A DNA stretch of 64,000 nt from Leptodactylus fallax (GCA_947044405.1 CAMRHE010000333.1:1054001-1118000); one strand, 5' to 3'; positions 35,291 through 47,220 are shown, numbered from the stretch's first letter. Numbers and translations: made by a program. The notes: generated from the letters alone by a model not told the origin.

Positions 35291-36110
35291 TATTCTATAA
35301 CTTTATTCTATTATACGGAATCCAAAGAATCTATTTTTCATTTGGCAATACACACCCCAGCTTCCATAGCAATCATCAGTACCCTATTGCAGTGTTGGGG
35401 GGGGGATTGAAGGGGGAGGCGCAAAGGGGTGACAAAAAGTGCCCTTCCTCTGTACACCACTTAGATGCTTTGATCAACAGTTGTGGCATCTAAGGGAATA
35501 ACGCTGATCCCGGCCATTCCATGTAATGCTATACATTACAACTTGTAGTTTGCAGGATTGAGACTCTGCACCCTACATGTCTGACACAAGTGTGAGTGAG
35601 TGTGTGTGTGGGGGGGGGGGGGGGTACGTGGTTGTTACACAACAAATTACATCTGTTACCTGCAGCTGTCTTCTGGAAGTGATGCTTCTCTAATGAGACC
35701 TGTGTTATAAAAGCAATATAATAAGCGCAAATAACAGCAAATGTGCACATGAATTATATATTTCGATTTTTCCCTCCCTGGACAACCAAAGAACTGAGCA
35801 CTGCTGCATCTAAATACTTCCTCAGCCACAGTAGAAAAGCATCCCTGTGCAATGTAGAGTCAGCGGACGTCAGTGTAAGAAATAATGTAATATATTATCC
35901 CAGAAAATAAATATTTTGTTTCCGCATTTAAAAGGTTAATGATTATTAATTTTTTTTATTTATTTATTCATTCATATTATAAATAGGAATATTTTATGTT
36001 AAACGTAAAAAGAAAAAAAAAATTCAGTCCCACATGGACTTATACATTGGATGATGTGATTACTTGTAGGATATAATGCAGTGTATTGTACATTTCATAC
36101 TATTTCTGGC
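35290..36110. other. Intronic DNA with simple repeats
   Basis: Contains a (GT)n tract followed by a G run at about 35590-35624, A/T-rich stretches near 35940-36020, and no exon candidates with both splice sites. Confidence 0.4.
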
Positions 36111-37170
36111 AGGACCTAATAGCCAACCATACCTGCAATTGTTAGGTCTCTTGGCTGCCATGGTAACTCCTTGAACGTAGCAAGATTGCCGCCAGAGCCT
36201 GAGGGGTGAGAAAGGGGCCTCCTAACCACTTGGATGCCAAAATCACTATTGATCATTGCATCTAAGGCACAGGTGCCAAACACAGGTACCAAATCCAGTC
36301 CACGACTGTGTGTCTTGTGGCCCACGATGACACGGCTGCATCTGTCATGTGGCAACCTCAGGCGGCTCCTCACTGCATGAACTGAGGGTAGGCATTATTT
36401 TTTTTAATCGGCCGCTACCTATTCAATTACTACAATAGGTTTCAGGGAAATAATTTATTCACCTATGCACAATTGTGTCCAGGCTGGCCTCCACTGGTGC
36501 CTCTAGGTGGGGCTGCACTGTATGTCACAATGCTGAAGAGTGCTCTTCAGCGTTAGGTACATCGCACCCTGGTGGTGGCAGTGGTGGCTGGCTTGGACAG
36601 GAGTGTGGATAGGAGAGTAAATTATTATTATATATAGGCCAGTATAAAAAGGGGCCATACACTGTGTGGGTGCCATTAACAAAGGGGGTGATATACTGTG
36701 TGGGGGCCATATGTGGCGAGGGCTAGTAAGCCACGTTACGTGACATCACTTTGTTCTGCCTTCAGTCGCTAGGTCCACAGGTGTAGGGAAATTTCATACT
36801 TGCCTCTTCTTCCTGGAAAGCGCTGATGTGGCACCCAACTGTGCCCCTCTTTTAATGTCCTTCCAGCCATGTAGTCTTTCTGCTCTATGGTACAGCTTGC
36901 GGTACCATAGTGCAGGTGACAGGGTAGCCAGGAGGACAACAGAAGAGGTGCACAGCCGGGTGCCACATCAGCACTTTTCAGGAAGAAATAGAAATGATTC
37001 AATTCACTAGAATTGTGTGGCCTGTATGTGATGTAATTTGGGGTGAAATGGGGAGAACTATTACCTGTTGGGGTCGCCAATATCTATGTGGGGGGACAAT
37101 TAGGACACTATTACCTATGTGTGGGAGGGCACTATTACCTCTAGGGGGAGATTATACACATACATATAGG
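36110..37170. repeat. Dispersed repeat cluster with inverted repeat
   Basis: 36803-36890 ('cttcttcctggaaagcgctg', 'atgtggcacccaactgtgcc') is the inverse of 36905-36985 ('gcacagccgggtgccacatc', 'agcacttttcaggaag'). Around it are short reiterations of 'gggcactattacct' and 'actgtgtgggggccat' (36655-36720, 37090-37150). This is a repetitive non-coding cluster. Confidence 0.6.
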
Positions 37171-38120
37171 TATTCGTGTCCTAATTAACAATATGTTAGC
37201 ATCAGCCTTAAGGTTGCCTTCAACATGCTATAAATGTAACTACACCTAAACATCTCCTACTCTGGCAGTATAATACAGCCTGAACCCAGTAGTGATGTAG
37301 CAGGCAGGACTGTGTAAAACTAAAGGAGTCAGACTCCGACTCATACAGCCATGCAGTCATACAGTCAGTCAGAAGCAGTAAAGATTCTCTAATTCATTAA
37401 AAAGCCAGAGACTGAATTCCTATGAAAGCAATAATGCCACAAAATATGCATGTAATTAATTATACAATAATAATTAAAAACAATCATTTTATTGAAGAGT
37501 CAGGGTCTAACATTTTCCGACTCTACCCAAAATTGGTCCAGACTCCCCAGTCCTGGTCATTTCTGTACATGCTACAGAGCTGTATGGTTTCATCTATACG
37601 CTTATATATAACATATCTACTGTACCTAAAAAAAAAGCCTCTTCTAATGTCTTACCTGGCACTAAAATAGAAGCAGGGTTAAAAAGCTGCTGCTGATCCA
37701 AATGACTAAGAAAGAAGGAAAGTTTAAGAAATTGACTGACTTGACAATTATAAAATACAGCATAATAAGATCTTTTGGAGTCTCCATGGGTAGCTCTGTC
37801 GCACTTGACAGTAAAAATATCAAAGCATGCTGTGCAATTCCATCTGCTGAAAATGACACCAGGATGAAAACCCTGCAGACCCATTATAAGTCAATGGGAC
37901 CTGTCAGGCACAGCTGGTGTTCATGATATGTTGGAACAGAGAAGGCACAGTTAGAGGAAATGTGAACTGAGCCTTAAAGAAGCATCCACATAAATGCCAG
38001 GACACAAGGCTTCCCACCAGAACATTGCCCAGAGCATCATACTGCCTCTGTAGCATCTTCATACAGTTTAAGCCATGTCTTCCTCAGGTAAGTGATGCAC
38101 AAAAGCGGCCATCCACATGA
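37170..38120. other. Intronic DNA
   Basis: A patch at 37850-37960 ('gacccattataagtcaatgg') is typical of the MITEs here. I see no exon candidate that fits the gene. Confidence 0.35.
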
Positions 38121-38123
38121 TTA

Positions 38124-39509
38124 CAGTTGTGCTAAAAAGTTTACATATCCCGGCAAATTTTTTGGCCTTTTTTTCAGAGAATATGAATGATAGCACAAAC
38201 TTTTTCTCCACTCATGGTTAGTGGTTGGTTGAAGCCATTTATTGCCAAAACTTCTGTCTTTTCTCTTTTTAAATCATAATGACAACCAAAAACATCAAAA
38301 TGACCCTGTTCAAAAGTTCACATACCGTGATGATTTTGGTCTGATAACATGCCCAGAAGTTGACACAAAGGGGTTTGAATGGCTACTAAAGGTAACCTCC
38401 TCACCTGTGACCTGTTTGCTTGTAATAAGTGTGTGTGCATAAAAGCTGAGTGAGTTTCTGGGATCCAGACAGACTGTTGCATCTTTCCTCCAGCCACTGA
38501 CGTTTCTGGATTGTGAGTCATGGGGAAAGCAAAAGAATTGTCCACGGATCTATGGGAAAAGGTAGTTGAACTGTATAAAACAGGAAAGGGATACAAAAAG
38601 ATATCCAAGGAATTGATAATGCCAGTCAGCAGTGTTCAAACTGATTAACTAATGGAAACTCAGGGGCTCTGTAAAAACCAAACCACGGTCAGGTAGACCA
38701 ACCAAAATTTCGGCCACAACTACCCGGAAAATTGTTCAGGATGCGAAGAAAAACCCACACATCATCAGCTGAAATACAGGACTCTCTGAAAACTATCGAT
38801 GTGGCTGTTTCAAGATGGGCACTTGAATTAAAATGGGCTGCATGGTCGAGTTGCCAGAACAAAGCCAATGTGCAAATGCCACAAAGAGAATCTTGCCTTC
38901 AATACGCCAAACAGCACAGAGACAATCCTCAAAACTTCTGGAACAAGGTAATTTGGAGTAATGAGACAAAAATCAAAAACTTTTTGGCCACAACCATAAA
39001 CATTACATTTAGAGAGGTGTCAACAAGGCCTATGATGAAAGGAACACCATTCCTACTGTAAAGCACGGAGGTGGATCACTGATGATGTGGGAAATTCAAA
39101 GGTACAGGAAACTTGGTCAAAGTTGAAGGAAAGATGAATGCAGCATGTTATCAGCAAATACTGGAGGCAAATTTGCACTCATCAGGCAGGAAGCTGCGCA
39201 TGGGACGTACTTGGATGTTCCAACATGACAATGATCCTAAACACAAGGCCAAGTCGACCTGTCATTGGCTACTACAGAAGAAAGTGAAGGTACTGGAGTG
39301 GCCATCTCAGTCTCCTGACCTCAATATCATTGAGCCACTCTGAGGAGATCTCAATCACGCAGTACATGCAAGACAGAACTGGGGTATGTGAACTTTTGAA
39401 CAGGGTCATTTTGATGTTTTTGGTTGTCATTATGATTTAAAAAGAGAAAACACAGAAGTTTGACAATAAATGGCTTCAACCAACCACTAACCATGAGTGG
39501 AGAAAAAGC
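38124..39509 (+). mobile_element. Tc1-like transposon, 3' end lost (sixth lineage)
   Basis: Left end CAGTTGTGCTAAAAAGTTTA after TA (38122-38123). Both inverted repeats have 'caaaacttctgt...ttttaaatcataatgac' and 'caaaatgaccctgttcaaaa' text (left 38245-38325; right 39390-39470). The right repeat stops after 'ccatgagtggagaaaa' at 39509 without the terminal part, so one end is missing. Confidence 0.85.
38520..39373 (+). pseudogene. Tc1-like transposase, heavily broken
   Basis: Begins MGKAKELSTDLWEKVVELYK with GYKKISKEL, then a stop at about 38646. Later blocks: VIWSNETKIKNF (catalytic Asp changed to Asn), [18 protein letters not shown], and [12 protein letters not shown] followed by TGA where HLW is expected. 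Frameshifts separate them. The lost Asp and the stop at the Glu motif make it clearly inactive. Confidence 0.88.
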
Positions 39510-40730
39510 CTTGACCATTACGCCATTGAAGAAGCCGTTTGTTCTTTGCCTTGCTTAGCCTGGACTTTTCTATTGGAATGATTAGCTTATGGATCTCACC
39601 AGCTCTGTGGCCAATCACAGTATAGCAATCCCTATATAAACCCAGAGCTTACTCCATCCTGTGCCAGATTATTCTGGCTGTCTGCTTCCTGTTTTCCCTG
39701 ATCCTCACCACTACACTACTGCTCCTATGTACCGATTTCTGCATACGTCTGACCATGGTTGCTTCTTATTCCTGAGGTACTATTCCTGCTATTTAACTCC
39801 TCATCGACTACTGTTTAAGTACTGTGCCATTGCCTCACCAATTGGACTCCAGATCAGATAACTAGCACCATTACACTGTGACTACACAACCTCTTACGGT
39901 GGAAGCTGTAAGGCACTGAGTTCTTCCTTTCTAACATAGCCAACATTAACTTTTTCAGCAATTTGTTCTACAGTAGCTCTTCTATGGTATGAGCTTGTTT
40001 TTTTCCCTTACAGAAATCAATGAACCTTGGATATCCATGACCCTGTTGCCAATTCACTGGCCGCTTTTAGAAGATGCTATGTACTGCCTACTCAGAAAAC
40101 ATGACAAGATCTGTTGTTTTGAAGATACTTTGACCAAGTAGTCAGGCCATCAGACCATGGTCCTTATCTAAATCACTCAATCTCAAGGCTGTTCATATTT
40201 CTTTAGACAACAACCTAAAGATAATTTGCTGCTTTATACATCTCACCCTTTGACAGATGCCATTGTAACAACAATCTGTCATTCATTTCACCTGGAAGTG
40301 CTACAAGTGATTGGTACACAGTCATGCCTGTGGTTGAAGGGGTTATCCAGAATTAGTAAAAAGAATCATTGTTATTTTCTATAAACTAGGCAGCATACAG
40401 GCGAACGAGGCTGATCTAAAGACAGCCTATGGACAATAATGGTGCTGTTTCTGGGCAAAAAGCTGATATTTTTTCCTAATTCCAAACAACCCTTTTAACA
40501 CACAGTGAAAAAAAAAAAAAAAAAAAAAAAAGACCAGCAATTCTTAAAGGGTACCTAGCATTTTCAAAACTTTTGACAAGTCATAACAAAATGTCAGAAG
40601 TTTTGTTTGTTCCAGAAGCTAAAATGAAGGGCCAAAAGCATCTATAAATTTTCTTGGAATCTCTAAGGAGAGCCAAGTAGAGTTGATCAGGAACGAAGTG
40701 CCACAGTGCTCAGGTGAGCTTGTCTGCCAC
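39510..40730. other. Intronic repeat debris
   Basis: 39560-39880 has LTR-like text ('ccctatataaacccagagct', 'ctgtctgcttcctgttttcc'). 40340-40500 is a 'ggggttatcc' to 'acaacccttttaac' MITE. An A run of about 24 lies at 40508-40531. No exon is seen. Confidence 0.4.
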
Positions 40731-40734
40731 TTAG

Positions 40735-41530
40735 ATTCAGCAATCAGTAGGGGTCTCAGCACACAGGCTCCCCACTCTTCTGCCCCTTAGATTCAGCAAT
40801 TAGTTGGAGTCTGAGCACACAGGCTCCCCGCTCTCCTGACACTTCATTTCAGCAATCAGTAGGGGTCTCAGAACACAGGCTCCCAGCTCTTCTGCCCCTT
40901 AGATTCCGCAATCAGTAGGGGTCTCATCACACAGGCTCCCCGCTCTTCTGCCCCTTAGATTTCGCAATCAGTAGGGGTCTCATCACACAGGCTCCCTGCT
41001 CTTCTGCCCCTTAGATTCCGCAATCAGTAGGGGTCTCAGCACACAGGCTCCCCGCTCTTCTGCCCCTTAGATTCCGCAATCAGTAGGGGTATCATCACAC
41101 AGGCTCCCCGCTCTTCTGCCCCTTAAATTCAGCAATCAGTAGGGGTCTCAGCATACAGGCTCCCCCCTCTTCTGCCCCTTAGATTCAGCAATTAGTTGGA
41201 GTCTCAGCATACAGGCTCCCTGCTCTTCTGCCCCTTAGATTCAGCAATTAGTTGGAGTCTCAGCACACAGGCTCCCCCTCTTCTGCCCTAGATTCAGCAA
41301 TTAGTTGGAGTCTCAGCATACAGGCTCCCTGCTCTTCTGCCCCTTAGATTCCGCAATCAGTAGGGGTCTCAGCTCACAGGCTCCACGCTCTTCTGCCCCT
41401 TAGATTCAGCAATTAGTTGGAGTCTGAGCACACAGGCTCCCCGCTCTCCTGACACTTCATTTCAGCAATCAGTAGGGGTTTTAGCACACACGGCCCCCTC
41501 GCTCTTCTACCCTTTAGTTACAGCAATCAT
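40735..41530. repeat. 56-bp minisatellite, about 14 units
   Basis: Unit 'cagcaatcagtaggggtctc', 'agcacacaggctccccgctc', 'ttctgccccttagatt' repeats head to tail with a period of 56 bases. Variants switch 'atcagtaggggtc' with 'attagttggagtc', and one unit near 41265-41300 is a few bases shorter. Intronic. Confidence 0.95.
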
Positions 41531-41619
41531 TGGGGCTTTTCTCACACCAAAACTTCTGATATTTCACTATATGTCACTTTCAAGCTCAGGGACTAGGGAT
41601 TTGCCCAAATTCACATAAC

Positions 41620-41880
41620 GCTAGGTTCACACGACCATTCTGGTCTCCATTGTTTGGGTCAGTATGGGGACCTGCAAGACAGAGACCCTATCTGCTTAAA
41701 AAGCGGTTACACCTGGAAACCCGCGGACCCCATAGACTATAATGAGGTCTGCCAGGTTTTATACTGAAACTGGCAGAGAGAAAAGTCCTCCTTCCAGGAA
41801 TTTTCTCTCCGAAAATTTTAAGCGGATTATGCAGCAGAGCTTCCTACGGAGACTCCAATGCAGTTGTGAATCCAGCCTTT
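41620..41880. repeat. 'cgctaggttcacacgac' MITE
   Basis: Starts 'aacgctaggttcacacgac', has 'ggaccccatagactataatg' and 'aaactggcagagagaaaagt', the inverse of 12480-12654. Non-coding. Confidence 0.55.
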
Positions 41881-42471
41881 CACCTTATTTTTCAGTAGCA
41901 TTTGCTTATAAATCAAACTTTCTGCAACAAAATTACCTTTGGTCTGATTCACCAAAAACTTCATTAACAGGACCTGCGTGAAAAAAAAAAACAAAAAAAA
42001 ACCCTATGTTTCTGGGGAAAAAAGAACATGGAATATTTTATTTTTTGTTACTTTGTGTTTTGTAAGACTCAAGTCATGTTCATATGTTTCTTGCAATAAA
42101 ATTTCCCAACATATGCAGTGGGTTTACTGCATGCCAGCCAACCTGCCCTTCATCGATACAGAAGTGAAATGTTCTCCGTTTAGAATAGTCAAGTTTACAC
42201 ATCCCATACATAAAACTTACATGTTTATGATGTCAATAATTATACAGACCTAGTCATCTATTCACTATGGAGGTACAATGTAAATCATACAACCAATAAC
42301 CAACACACTAAGAACAGCCCATGACTGCATCTATAAAGGACAGTGCATAACATGCATTCAGATCCCAAACTAAGACTTTAGATTGTTCTAAACAAAAATC
42401 GAATGGAAGAAAAAGCCAAAAATGTAAGAAATCGGCCAAATAGTTTGTGTTTATCTAAACTGTTTAACACA

Positions 42472-42500
42472 CACACACACACATATATTATATATATATA

Positions 42501-42544
<44 letters not shown>

Positions 42545-42640
42545 ACACACACAGTGTGTGTGTGTGTGTGTGTGTGTGTGGATATATAGATATATATATA
42601 TATCTATATATATATATATAGATAGATATAGATATTTGAT
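42472..42640. repeat. Compound microsatellite (CA, TA, TG, GATA)
   Basis: (AC)n, then a long (AT)n with interruptions, 'acacacatacacac', (TG)n at 42555-42580 and (ATAG)/(TA) mixtures to about 42625. The CA and TG tracts on either side of AT tracts can pair into a hairpin. Confidence 0.95.
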
Positions 42641-43028
42641 AGATCTGTCTGGTCGATTTGGGACATTAAACCACCCACAGGTCCCAAATCACCCTGTTTT
42701 GAATCTATCCGTGCCCGCAGTTAGAAAAAAAAAACCAAAAAAAAAACCAAAAAAAAAAAACAATGACTCATCGGACTCATCTCTGGTTCTCCCGGCACCT
42801 GCACAGTTTTTCAGTGAAGCCGAGGACGTAGACAATGACTTCACTGCGCAAGTGGTACAGGGTACAGGGCATGCACACCGAAGCTAAGCTGTAACTATAA
42901 GGCTGTTTTGTTTTTATTGTGGTCATGAATGGTTTTTTTTTACAGGGCGATTTGAGACACTAAACCCCGGTCCATAAGGACCTGTGGCCAGTTTAGTGTC
43001 CCAAGTCAACCTGAAATGTTCCCTTTAA
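42636..43028. mobile_element. TTAA-type MITE, relative of 1001-1504
   Basis: 'gatctgtctggtcgatttgg', 'cattaaaccacccacaggtc' on the left and 'ggcgatttgagacactaaac', 'gaaatgttccctttaa' on the right match the 1001-1504 element. The interior shares 'ctcccggcacctgcac' and 'gacttcactgcgcaagtgg'. The left TTAA was lost next to the microsatellite. Confidence 0.65.
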
Positions 43029-43417
43029 TTAAAGGTGTATAAAATAAAGGAAAAACATGCTCACTTTTGAATGTCCCATGGTTCCAAAGCCAGGGCTCTA
43101 ATCCCACCATTCATCGTCACATGACCGTTGTTGCAGAACTACTGGGCTTGGGGATTTTGTGCTTTTCAGGCACATAGGAGTGTTCAACCTAACTCTTATA
43201 CATGTGGATTGGCCAGGGATTGGCTACAGCGGTCACATGAAACCACAACTTTTTTGTCAGTAGAGTGCTGGAACACCTGGACATTTAAAGGAGAGTACTT
43301 TCTTTTTTTCAAATAATTCCTGCCTGTAAATCAATTTTTATATATCTTAGACAACCCCTTTAAAAGTTACACTGCTGATAAGAGCTGTGAAAAGACTGAG
43401 ATGGAGACATTACTTAC

Positions 43418-43552
43418 TAATTTCAGAAATATTCAGGGGCCCAGACATCTCATTAATTGCTTGTGCTCTGCTTATGTCCAATAGAGTAGAATTTTTATTG
43501 CCATGTATTCCCTGATCCACTCCAGATTCCTCATGTTCAATCTGGGAGTCAT
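43418..43552 (-). CDS. Exon 9, host gene (longest internal exon)
   Basis: Acceptor 'gttaaacag', donor GTAAGT. Completes Asp, then DSQIEHEESGVDQGIHGNKN, STLLDISRAQAINE and MSGPLNISEI, plus one base of Ser. Carries the second QAINE motif. Like exons 7 and 8 it starts with the bases AT in phase 1 and an Asp, so it may be a third, older duplicate. Confidence 0.88.
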
Positions 43553-43629
43553 CTGTTTAACATTGGACAAAATTTTATATAAAAAAAACAAAAAAAAAAC
43601 AAAACACACACCTCAAATAATCAGCTAAA

Positions 43630-43995
43630 ATGAATCAATAAATATTAGATCTGCAAGGGTCTGACACCCAGGACCCACACAGATCAGCTGCTCTGGGATA
43701 TCCCGGTTCTCGATAAAATTTACATGCTCGGTCCTACACTGCTCACTCGCTATACAAAGTGTAGCTGTAGCTTTAGGTACAGCTTAAATCTATGGAGCAG
43801 TACTGCAGTACCTAAAGGAATCACTACACTTTGTATCGTGAGTGAGCAGCACAGTTCTCAGCATGTAAACATTACCAGCAGCCATGCTGTCTTGCAGCAG
43901 CTAATCTGCAGGGGTCCCAGTTGTCTAACCCTTGCAGGTTTCATATTGTTGATATATCCTAAGGATAGGCGATAACTATTAGAAAGAGGACAACC
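43630..43995. repeat. 'ggggttgtcc'-type MITE
   Basis: 'gatctgcaagggtctgacac' and 'cacacagatcagctgctc' on the left; 'gatatatcctaaggataggc' and 'gaggacaaccccttcagg' on the right. The centre has an inverted pair 'tacaaagtgtagctgtag' and 'cactacactttgtatcg'. It lies just upstream (in gene order) of exon 9. Confidence 0.6.
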
Positions 43996-43999
43996 CCTT

Positions 44000-44930
44000 C
44001 AGGTAAACTACAAATAGTACCATGACGTATATGCCTAATTTTACCAAACGTCAGGGTCGCTGTCCAGGAAACTAGAAAAGCTTCAACCCAGCCTACAGAG
44101 GGGTACAACAGTTTTATTTTTCTGTTGATGTAGCCATAGGAAAACTTGTTTTTTTTGCAGAAGAGCTGTATTTTTTGCACCATTTTAGACGTGCATATAA
44201 TATACTGAAAAAAAAATATTGTTTTGAAGACGGAAAAAAATAAACAGCTATTCTGCAATTTCCTGGGTTTTGTTTTTTAGGTTTGCATTCACATTAAGGT
44301 TAAATAACATGGTAACTGTATAGTCCACATTGTATTCAACTGGAGAAAGAGGTTTATTTTGTTTTTATATTTTTAAGACATTTTCTTCATTTTTTTTTTT
44401 TCTTTTTAGACCAATTAAGGGACTGCGTCAGGTTTGACTATGGCTGTTCATATATTACACTGAAATAAGATGTCAGTACTAGGGGCTATTGTTAGGCCTC
44501 CAGCTACCAAAATGACCCATCCAGCTCCCCATGTCCACATCATGGAGAAGAGGGGCCTGTGGGGGTGACACAGGGAGTCTAACTACTCAGTCTGAAGGAT
44601 CTTAGGGTTACTGTTCATCCAATCCTTGCTGTTGTAGCAGGGTGTCAGATGCATATTACAGATAACTGATGATGTGGGCTCAGCTCCTGAGTCCCTGCCA
44701 TACATGGCAATTCATGAAAACAACCTACCACCGGCAAATAGGATATACCACAGGGTGTGAAGGTGTTAAATGGAGATTTTATTTTAGGGATAATGCAATA
44801 GCTCTGGTCCTACTACATGAATAGCAGCCGAGCGGCTTCCTGCTTAGTCCATTAATGTAGCTTCTGGTATCTGGGGGCAACTGGTAAACTGTTCAACACT
44901 TACTGAAATGTTTGTTTGATAAGTAATTAA

Positions 44931-44977
<47 letters not shown>

Positions 44978-45420
44978 AATACCTAATACATATAGTTTGG
45001 GGGGGGGGAGGGGGTTTACATATATTTTTAAACATTTTATCTTATCTTTATTTTTCTTATTTTTACTTTTTATAACCCCAGTAAAGAACTAGGCCTTCTG
45101 ATTTTCTGATCACTAATATAATACACTGCAATACTACTAGATTTGTAGTGTATTATCACTGATAGAATAACGCTGACAGCTTTCTATTGGGCTCTGCCCC
45201 CTGGCAAGTTTTGGTAGATGTACAAAGATGGCAGACCCAGGGAGATTTACTAGGTTTCCTTGTGGTCTCATAGAAGGGGCCAATGGTTTGTCAAACCTCT
45301 CACATAGTATCAAAATTATCTCTGTTCCCAGGTGGTATGGCTGCCGCAATATAACTCCTGAGCTGTTGCCATCACTGTGCCCTACATGAGTGGTAGTCAA
45401 TGAAAATACAGCTCATAGTT
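44000..45420. other. Intronic DNA, repeat debris and (AT)n at 44934-44970
   Basis: 44030-44230 is the T-rich dispersed repeat also at 3333 ('ttttatttttctgttgatgt', 'agccataggaaaacttg'). A 36-base (AT)n tract lies at 44934-44970 and a G run at 45000-45017. I see no exon with matching phase. Confidence 0.45.
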
Positions 45421-45449
45421 TTACTGATAAAAATGGTCTCTTAGCAGAC

Positions 45450-45566
45450 CTTCAACTTCACGGACTTGCTCAGAAGACAGGCTGCATTCTGGTTCAGTGT
45501 CAAGTGTACTGAAGTCAAATTCATCATATGATGTATAATAAGAAGAATCACTGGATACATGGTCAT
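45450..45566 (-). CDS. Exon 8, host gene (duplicated, donor shifted)
   Basis: Acceptor 'ttttgcag'. Encodes DHVSSDSSYYTSYDEFDFST and LDTEPECSLSSEQVREVE. Where exon 7 has its donor (GAAG then gtaag), this copy reads GAAG then ttgaag, so the donor is lost; the next GT, six bases on (GAAG then GTCTGC), is weak but keeps phase 1 and adds two codons. If not spliced, the frame runs on through GLLRDHFYQ to a stop at 45421-45423, giving an alternative protein end. Confidence 0.75.
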
Positions 45567-45689
45567 CTGCAAAATAAGGATTTCCCTTAGAGGCGTTTCT
45601 ATTTGACACATTTAGAGAATATAACAGATAATGGAGAGGTTCTGTACACTAAGAAACAGTGGTGTCATGTACTAGAGGGTTTTTCTTTC

Positions 45690-45935
45690 CCTCTTCTATG
45701 GACGAGTAATGTCGAAAAGGGCGTTCCTCACAACTCAGCTAGACTGTCAGGAACGCCCTTCTGACGGTGGGCAGACATCGGTGTGAAACTAACGGCACCG
45801 ATATCTCCAGCCCCGGGGCACATAACGGAAAAGCCGACAGTGTGCTGAATTCAGCGCACTTTCGGTGTCTAGCAGCATATAAAACAACATGTGCATGAGG
45901 ACATGAAAAGTCCTCTTTAAGGTAGAAAATATGTT
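45690..45935. repeat. GC-rich dispersed repeat ending 'tcctctttaa'
   Basis: 'gaaaagggcgttcctcacaa' and 'tcaggaacgcccttctgacg' form a hairpin near the left end. The right end 'gaaaagtcctctttaa' matches the MITE end at 60124-60133. Non-coding, between exons 8 and 7. Confidence 0.5.
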
Positions 45936-45949
45936 AAAGGGGTGATACA

Positions 45950-46372
45950 AATTATTATTATTTATTTATATAGCACCATTAATTCCATGGTGCTTTAGAG
46001 GGTTTACATACAGTACACAAAATATACAAAACAAATGCAATACTAACAGTGACCAACTGGCACAGTGGGATACAGGGCCCTGCCCAGAAGGACTTGCAAT
46101 CTATGAGGGAAGAGGGATAGAGATTGTAGAGAAGGTGGGGGTAGAGGCTGTTCAGGTGGTGGTGTGGAGACAGTGTTATTGCAGGTTGTAGGCCTTCCTG
46201 AATAGGTGAGTCTTCAGGGCCTTCTTGAAGCTTGTGATTGTGGGGGTCAGTCTTATGTGTCTTGGTTAAGAGTTCCAGAGTATGGGGGGATGCACGTGAG
46301 AAATCTTGGACACGGTTGTGTGAAGAGTGGATAAGACCTATTAAACCTAATGGCCTATCCATCAGATCAGCA
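45950..46372 (-). repeat. LINE/SINE-type 3' end, longer copy
   Basis: Minus strand ends 'caccatggaattaatggtgc' then 'tatataaataaataataata'. Before it 'gccctgaagactcacctatt' and 'tccactcttcacacaacc' form the body. It is the inverse and longer relative of 3900-4050. A 127-codon open frame on it resembles no protein I know. Confidence 0.65.
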
Positions 46373-46994
46373 GGGGTCTGACTGTCTGGACCCCCTTGGA
46401 TCAGCTGTTACCCAGCCGCACTCTCCGTAAAAACAGCTCATCTGCAGGGGTCCCAACATATGGACCCTTGCCAAACTAAAATTGATGATCTAATGAGTAG
46501 GTCATTAACTTATAAAAAATGTATAATCCTTTAACTTCATCATCCTTGGTAGTCTAGGAAAATGACAAGATCAATCTTTGCATTCTGGTGGTCAGGACAA
46601 TGAAGAGATATAGGATACCATTGTTGTAGGTCTAGGGCACGAGAGCTGTGGTCTGGGACAGATAATGGGTTAATGTCAGTATCCCTGGTAGTCTAGGTGA
46701 ATGAAGGGTATAAACAATCTTTCAAGTCCTTAAATCCCTTATGTGTAAAATCTCTTGAGAGCTGCTACTCTGCTGAATCCTCTACGGTTTACTTTTTGGG
46801 GAGCTCTATAAGTGTGTTTACCACCTAAGTGGTTTGAGGACATGAAAGGTCATCCTTCATGTTAAAATTCCCAGTAGTCTAGGGTACAGAAAGGGTGGAC
46901 ACCAAACCCTTGTGGTCTGTGACAGTGAAAGGGTTAATATTGGTATGCTTGGTGGTTGAAGGCAGAGAATGGGTTAAAATGGATATTCACTCCT

Positions 46995-47040
46995 GTACTA
47001 GATAGATATATATATATATATCTATATCTATATATCTCTC
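46995..47040. repeat. (GATA/TA)n microsatellite
   Basis: 'gatagatatatatatatata' then 'tctatatctatatatctctc', partly self-complementary. Confidence 0.9.
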
Positions 47041-47127
47041 TAACATAGCCTAACAATTTTAGATTGGCGGGTTACTATCAGAACCCCTGCAGATTTATTT
47101 TTTTTTTTTTTTAACCTAGACTCTTAC

Positions 47128-47220
47128 CTTCACGGACTTGTTCAGGAGAGGAGAAGCTGCATTCGTTTTCTCTGCTAATTGTACTAAAGTCGAGAGAACT
47201 GCTTGACACAGCACTGAGAT
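47128..47220 (-). CDS. Exon 7, host gene (duplication partner)
   Basis: Acceptor 'tttttacag', donor GTAAGA. Completes Asp, then LSAVSSSSLDFSTIS, RENECSFSSPEQVRE and one base of the next Asp. Its acceptor region, DFST and CSxSSxEQVRE core match exon 8 at 45.5 kb: a tandem exon duplication. This copy keeps a good donor directly after GAAG. Confidence 0.9.
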
